Shown here in pieces: positions 8,101-10,979 of a stretch of DNA of 10,979 bases. Below the pieces are notes generated by a model. That model was not told where the DNA came from, did no database searches, and saw nothing but the letters and a program-made list of their open reading frames with translations. This DNA is from Enterobacterales bacterium (GTDB lineage Bacteria > Pseudomonadota > Gammaproteobacteria > Enterobacterales > Succinivibrionaceae), in assembly GCA_900768635.1 (NCBI GenBank), contig CAAGDP010000172.1, forward strand, positions 1 through 10,979, read 5' to 3'. How positions within the stretch are numbered: the stretch's first letter is position 1; each line of letters starts with the position of its first letter. The position numbers and the translations under genes are program-made.

Positions 8101-10514
8101 GGAGCTAATCCCAGTTTGGACAGACGCTCTTCCACCACTTCCAGTGCTGCTTTTTTAGCTGCAACAAAAAGCACCTTTTTATCATTACGCACAGCGGAAG
8201 CAATAATATTGGTAATAGTCTGGGACTTACCGGTTCCTGGAGGTCCCTGAAGAACAAAACTTTTTCCGGACTTCACCGCAATAACCGCATCCAGCTGGCT
8301 GCTGTCTGCCATAATCGGAACGCAGGTGTCACCAAAGGTGAAACGATCATCAACAGTGGAAGGAATTTCATCTGCACCGAAAGATGGTACATTGGTAAAT
8401 TTTCCGTTTTTCAATGCGGCGTAAACCGGACTCTGCTCCAGCAATGCACTGTTCTGATCAATATCCTGCCACATTACAAATTTGCGGAAAGAGAAGTTAC
8501 CCAGATAGATATCCGGTTTAATCTGCCATCCTGCCGGTAACCGGGATTCCACCAGATCCTTAAGACCAAGTACATCCACACCCCATTCATCAGGAGTAAT
8601 ATTTTCCGAGGAGCCAAGAGAAATGTCATATAACTGCCGGGTCATCTCTACAAGGGTTGAATTGACAATAAGCTCTTCATCCCGGATCCGCAAAGCATAG
8701 CCGTTGTTTGACTTGCTTTTCATAATATCTACCGGCAGAAGGAGCAATGGAGCTTTATGAGGATTAATCCGGCTGATGCCGTCATACCAGACTACACTGT
8801 ACAACCCGATAAACAGGGAGTTGGCACCGTTTTCATTCAGGGAATCCTGGGCGTCATTATAAATTTTCCGGAGCAGGCGATCCAGGGGAGCAGAGGTAGG
8901 ATTATCCACCAGCAGAGTATGCTGCTTGCGGGTATTTTCCTCCATGGAGGCAATAATTTCCTGAGGGATATCCGTGTCTTCAGATCCGATTTTCTCGGAA
9001 ATATTCAGAGGTGTCTCCGAAAGCTTAAAGCAGACATCTGAAAACTCACGTAACAAATCCTCCAGTTTTTCTGGACGGCCGAAGCAAATGCGTAAAATCC
9101 GGCCGGTTTTGGTATGCATATTAAGCAGATTATTCCGCATGGACAAATCGAGAAGCTTGTTTTTCCAGATTTGTTCCCGGGTTAAAGGTGCATCATTAAC
9201 CGCTTTAACCTGAGGAGCCTGGCGGATTTTATAGGCATTTCCCGTATCCCTGCTGTTTCTTACAAAACGAGGATCCTCCACCAGGGTGATTTTACCTTCC
9301 TCATTCCGGGCAATGGTAGGAAGAGGTTTAATGGAAAATATACGGGCGGCCTTGATATCCACCAGATAGCTGAAATCATCATTTTTCCGGAGATTATCCT
9401 CACCGGATTTAACCAGTTGATCAAAATCACACCGGACAGATCCGTTAAGTTTGTCGCAGAATAAGGTAGTTTCAAAAAGAAGAAGTTCTCTTCTGTTTAC
9501 GGCACTTTCTATAAGGGTTTTATCAGTAATAATGGTCTCTTCAAAAAATTTGTCAGTCAGCCATACACCGGCAAAAGCATGACGGCTGGTGATAACCAAC
9601 ACCGGATGTAAACCCACCGCCTCCAAAAGAGAAGCATAGAAAATACTGGTATCAATACAGGTTCCGGCCTTGCCGGAAATGACTTCATCAGGAAGCCGGA
9701 TCCTCTGACCGTAGGTGAAGGACGGAGGAGGAAGAAGATAACTTAAGCCCAGATCCTGAATAGCCAGAAACAGAGCCTGAGCCTGAAGCACGGAAAACTG
9801 GGGATCATCTTCAATATAGCCCTGCAACCCGCTGTTTGCCTCATACCTGTTCTTTAAATGCTTATCATGGGTGATCAAATGGGAAAGTTTTTCCCTGGCC
9901 CGGTTCAGCATTTCCGGAACAGCTGCAGAATTGGGAGTAACAAAGGATGCCAGAAGCTCCGGATTGCCATCTCCTGTCCATTGATTAAAGGTATTAATGG
10001 TGAGAGGAGCCGACTTTCTGGCAACACTGTTACCGCTTCCGTCCAGGATCTCAACTACTATCCGGGAGTGGAGATCCTCGGTTAAAGAAGCCAGTTTATC
10101 GGCATTAATAATCAGATTTTTTACCAGAGATGAAAGGGAATAAATTTCGCCTTTCTGTATAATATCCGTATTAAATTCCAGAGGATCAAAAATATCTGCT
10201 CCGGATAAAACTTTAATACATGCCTGTTTAATATCATCCCGTTCACTGACAATAGTAATGTTGTCAATCAAGGTAAAGCTGGTTTGCAAAAGTGAAAGAT
10301 TTAAACAGGGAGCTGACTTGATCTCTATTCTGATACCGCTTTGATCTGCCATTTCAGCTTCCATTTTCCGTTCTGACAGATCCCGGGGATCGGTTTCATC
10401 CTTAAAGTCCGCACAGCTGTCGCAATTGCTGTCCTGTATACCGCAGGATGTTTTTTGTGTATCTTCTTCACCTGCCTCATTATTCATTTTCTGTACTACC
10501 GGCTTTTCGTTCAT
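5163..10514 (-). CDS. DUF4011-type SF1 helicase with Vsr-like nuclease domain
   Basis: A 1783-residue cytoplasmic enzyme. Order: a Cys-containing acidic leader (1-55); a beta-rich domain (about 60-180); a transglutaminase-like domain (about 240-350) with C286 and H312 and possibly D321; the DUF4011 region (about 445-700, starting WKNKLLDLSMRNNLLN); a UPF1-like SF1 helicase with Walker A GPPGTGKS (757-764), a roughly 600-residue helical insertion, DEAS (1386-1389), GDPRQMPP (1410-1417), YRSRHE (1456-1461), NVQGDERD (1576-1583) and VAVTRSK (1617-1623); and a C-terminal MTES_1575/Vsr-like nuclease domain (about 1672-1778) with D1705, D1724 and GLGW (1747-1750). Single-gene DUF4011-helicase-Vsr proteins have been proposed as phage defence (Hhe, from memory). 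A role in cutting foreign nucleic acid is thus inferred. GAGGA lies about ten bases before the chosen ATG; M51 or M55 are alternative starts because the conserved part begins near 60. No frameshift is seen. Confidence 0.9.
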   Translation of the reverse strand: MNEKPVVQKMNNEAGEEDTQKTSCGIQDSNCDSCADFKDETDPRDLSERKMEAEMADQSGIRIEIKSAPCLNLSLLQTSFTLIDNITIVSERDDIKQACIKVLSGADIFDPLEFNTDIIQKGEIYSLSSLVKNLIINADKLASLTEDLHSRIVVEILDGSGNSVARKSAPLTINTFNQWTGDGNPELLASFVTPNSAAVPEMLNRAREKLSHLITHDKHLKNRYEANSGLQGYIEDDPQFSVLQAQALFLAIQDLGLSYLLPPPSFTYGQRIRLPDEVISGKAGTCIDTSIFYASLLEAVGLHPVLVITSRHAFAGVWLTDKFFEETIITDKTLIESAVNRRELLLFETTLFCDKLNGSVRCDFDQLVKSGEDNLRKNDDFSYLVDIKAARIFSIKPLPTIARNEEGKITLVEDPRFVRNSRDTGNAYKIRQAPQVKAVNDAPLTREQIWKNKLLDLSMRNNLLNMHTKTGRILRICFGRPEKLEDLLREFSDVCFKLSETPLNISEKIGSEDTDIPQEIIASMEENTRKQHTLLVDNPTSAPLDRLLRKIYNDAQDSLNENGANSLFIGLYSVVWYDGISRINPHKAPLLLLPVDIMKSKSNNGYALRIRDEELIVNSTLVEMTRQLYDISLGSSENITPDEWGVDVLGLKDLVESRLPAGWQIKPDIYLGNFSFRKFVMWQDIDQNSALLEQSPVYAALKNGKFTNVPSFGADEIPSTVDDRFTFGDTCVPIMADSSQLDAVIAVKSGKSFVLQGPPGTGKSQTITNIIASAVRNDKKVLFVAAKKAALEVVEERLSKLGLAPYCLELHSNTLTKGSFLERLSTDLPEEGSEYPQDYEIIKGKLIRERDELNQERHALHNISFAGMSAYDAMCFLIKEDFKTDILIDPGFVPEIDLKMIVNASDALREIKILNQGKEITDYPYRSTRLTAMPEGQVPVDKSRFLRESQSLTDFQTSLKQLLDLGKELESLDTLLIILDNLDNIAQIQEQDLSAFGVADFQEFRRLVSDALAGVVHIEKVKKNLGDNWEGLLKQDLRTMINRWKLDDEKFIIFRALAHKKSLNELRLIVGVDVPLTKNNYVSFLESAEKLDEDMKKLDKLIEKIKEQNARFAELIREDPAGAQVHMDNLVKIADALITGLQPKIAKHLEKSLGQAAKNHTDLKEDLVKLCSYATQVRNYKKDQTALQTYFKADTELLPEKLEEENQVYLSWLEETSRIPEWLELNKRIRTLRANGFQVISDALLKGIISLDVGEFFARGLFAQSVVNKVITENSCLAGFNRELFEDRMSAFNKDTAIFRESSRKELLNYLRNKRQAALNRADLADEITCFKKFIKSRGRKVAIRQCFSKLPRLLPEMYPCMLMSPMSVAQYLAPDTYKFDLIIFDEASQLPTSEAVGAIGRGSQVIVVGDPRQMPPTDFFNAKQADVPDEIADLESVLDDCMTLGMPVKTLSWHYRSRHESLISFSNHMYYEDKLYTFPSPDDQTSRVSFHYVDGIYDRGGSGCNKEESAQVARYLKDFLNNKDNKDTSIGIVTFNTRQQGQIEDDIDKLKASDPEIETKLSALKEPLFIKNLENVQGDERDVIVFSIGFGKDKTGAVSMNFGPLNREGGERRLNVAVTRSKKEMVVFSSLTPEDSRLGPNAAKGARGVFDFLSYARRGAVAISRQLDSKKTVLDELVMQLAADLKKNGFETTYGIGTSSFKIDLAVKDPENPSQYLACIMSDGYVYKNTPGAQDRFIGQPGVLKGLGWKVLRFFAVDFWRDRERTVNRLIAELKALKNSSS

Positions 10515-10525
10515 TATTTAACCAT

Positions 10526-10605
10526 CCTCACTCTTTTAACAATACATACATTGTTATCCAATAAAATTTCAGGGTAAGTTCAAAAAAAATTTTCTTTATC
10601 CTGAA
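10526..10605 (-). promoter_or_regulatory. Inverted repeats upstream of the helicase-nuclease gene
   Basis: Just upstream of the ribosome site lies AACAATACATACATTGTT (10538-10555), with 6-base arms and a 6-base spacer, ending 24 bases before the ATG. Further up, TTCAGGGTAA (10568-10577) and TTATCCTGAA (10596-10605) form 10-base arms, pairing fully if one G-U is allowed, around an A/T-rich spacer. Either could be an operator or a leader hairpin. I could not place a convincing -35/-10 pair. Confidence 0.45.
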
Positions 10606-10979
10606 CATTAAATCATTTATCTCCGGTCTCCTGCATCAGGGATGCAGAAACTTTTACATATGCCCAGTCTTAAGCTTAGATGATATCTGCTCAGGATCTC
10701 TCAGAACATCAATCAGCAAAATGATACTGAATATTTGACTGAAAACTTTCCTAGTCCATCAGAAAATCATTCAGCTCAGTTACTAACTCATTACGGCATA
10801 AGGTCGAATAAAGATAATAGTTTACTATCCACAACCCAGCCTTATTAGTATTTTTTAGGATTGTTTATCAGGTTTCAATAAGGTATGACTCTTATAAGAA
10901 ACTTATTTCAGTTTCTTTCCTGAAACAAAACATTCCTTTTTACAAAAGCAGATGCCGTATGCATTAACAGCCTTGACGT
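10606..10979. other. Region upstream of the helicase gene, no supported gene
   Basis: No convincing gene is seen. Structures present: a perfect 7-base stem with 3-base loop, CTGCATC-AGG-GATGCAG (10631-10647), and a perfect 8-base inverted repeat, AAGAAACT (10896-10903) with AGTTTCTT (10910-10917). The extreme right edge is open on the minus strand in two frames for about 23-24 codons (ending near 10905-10909), which could be the 3' end of a gene beyond the window, but nothing in it is recognisable. The rest shows no features I can support. Confidence 0.4.

Noticed and set aside
10512..10525. Three-codon ORF (ATG GTT AAA TAA) overlapping the helicase start as TAATG
   Set aside because: The GAGG lies directly against its ATG with no spacing and suits the helicase start better, so the mini-ORF is probably chance.
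10606..10630. GGAG followed by ATG ATT TAA on the minus strand, like a tiny upstream ORF
   Set aside because: Two codons with no further support; not distinguishable from chance.
10631..10647. Perfect hairpin CTGCATC-AGG-GATGCAG considered as a terminator
   Set aside because: No T-run follows on the minus strand and only a weak one on the plus strand, and no plus-strand gene precedes it.

Overview
The window looks like a bacterial chromosome segment made of two unlike parts: an AT-rich insertion sequence on the left (about 89-3695) and more GC-balanced host or island DNA on the right (about 3930-10979). All five supported genes are read on the minus strand. Starts with good Shine-Dalgarno sites, an IstA/IstB pair, a KfrA-like protein and a DUF4011-type helicase suggest a proteobacterium. 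A gut or rumen gammaproteobacterium of the Succinivibrionaceae type is my guess, with low confidence, because nothing in the window is a taxonomic marker.

Left part: an IS21-family element. Its transposase gene istA (3501-1663) is followed 10 bases later by the helper ATPase istB (1652-918). After 77 bases comes a third gene of the same strand (840-268). This gene encodes a small protein with an N-terminal helix-turn-helix and a C-terminal coiled coil, the layout of the plasmid regulator KfrA. A strong intrinsic terminator (204-250) closes the three-gene unit. The gap before the KfrA-like gene holds tandem near-palindromes of the sort such a protein could bind. Both element ends carry the 11-base inverted repeat GGATCAACTTT and further subterminal repeats, as IS21 elements use for transposase binding. 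No clean target-site duplication is visible at those ends.

Middle: a 326-residue secreted protein with seven 25-residue DUF285/BspA-type repeats (4913-3933). After its stop codon the same frame stays open for another 99 codons, up to and into the end of the IS. That stretch is unexplained and may be a remnant of a gene cut by the insertion.

Right part: one very large gene (10514-5163, 1783 residues). It encodes a DUF4011-type superfamily-1 helicase with an N-terminal transglutaminase-like domain and a C-terminal Vsr-like (MTES_1575) nuclease domain. Proteins of this layout have been proposed as single-gene anti-phage systems (the DUF4011-helicase-Vsr type, called Hhe as I recall it). Its upstream region (10515-10979) has no supported gene but several exact or near-exact inverted repeats.

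The window reads as an accessory or defence-type locus: a large nucleic-acid-targeting enzyme, a surface or secreted repeat protein, and a mobile element with a regulatory cargo gene. The helicase and repeat-protein genes are separated by 249 bases with a possible weak terminator, so joint function is not shown.
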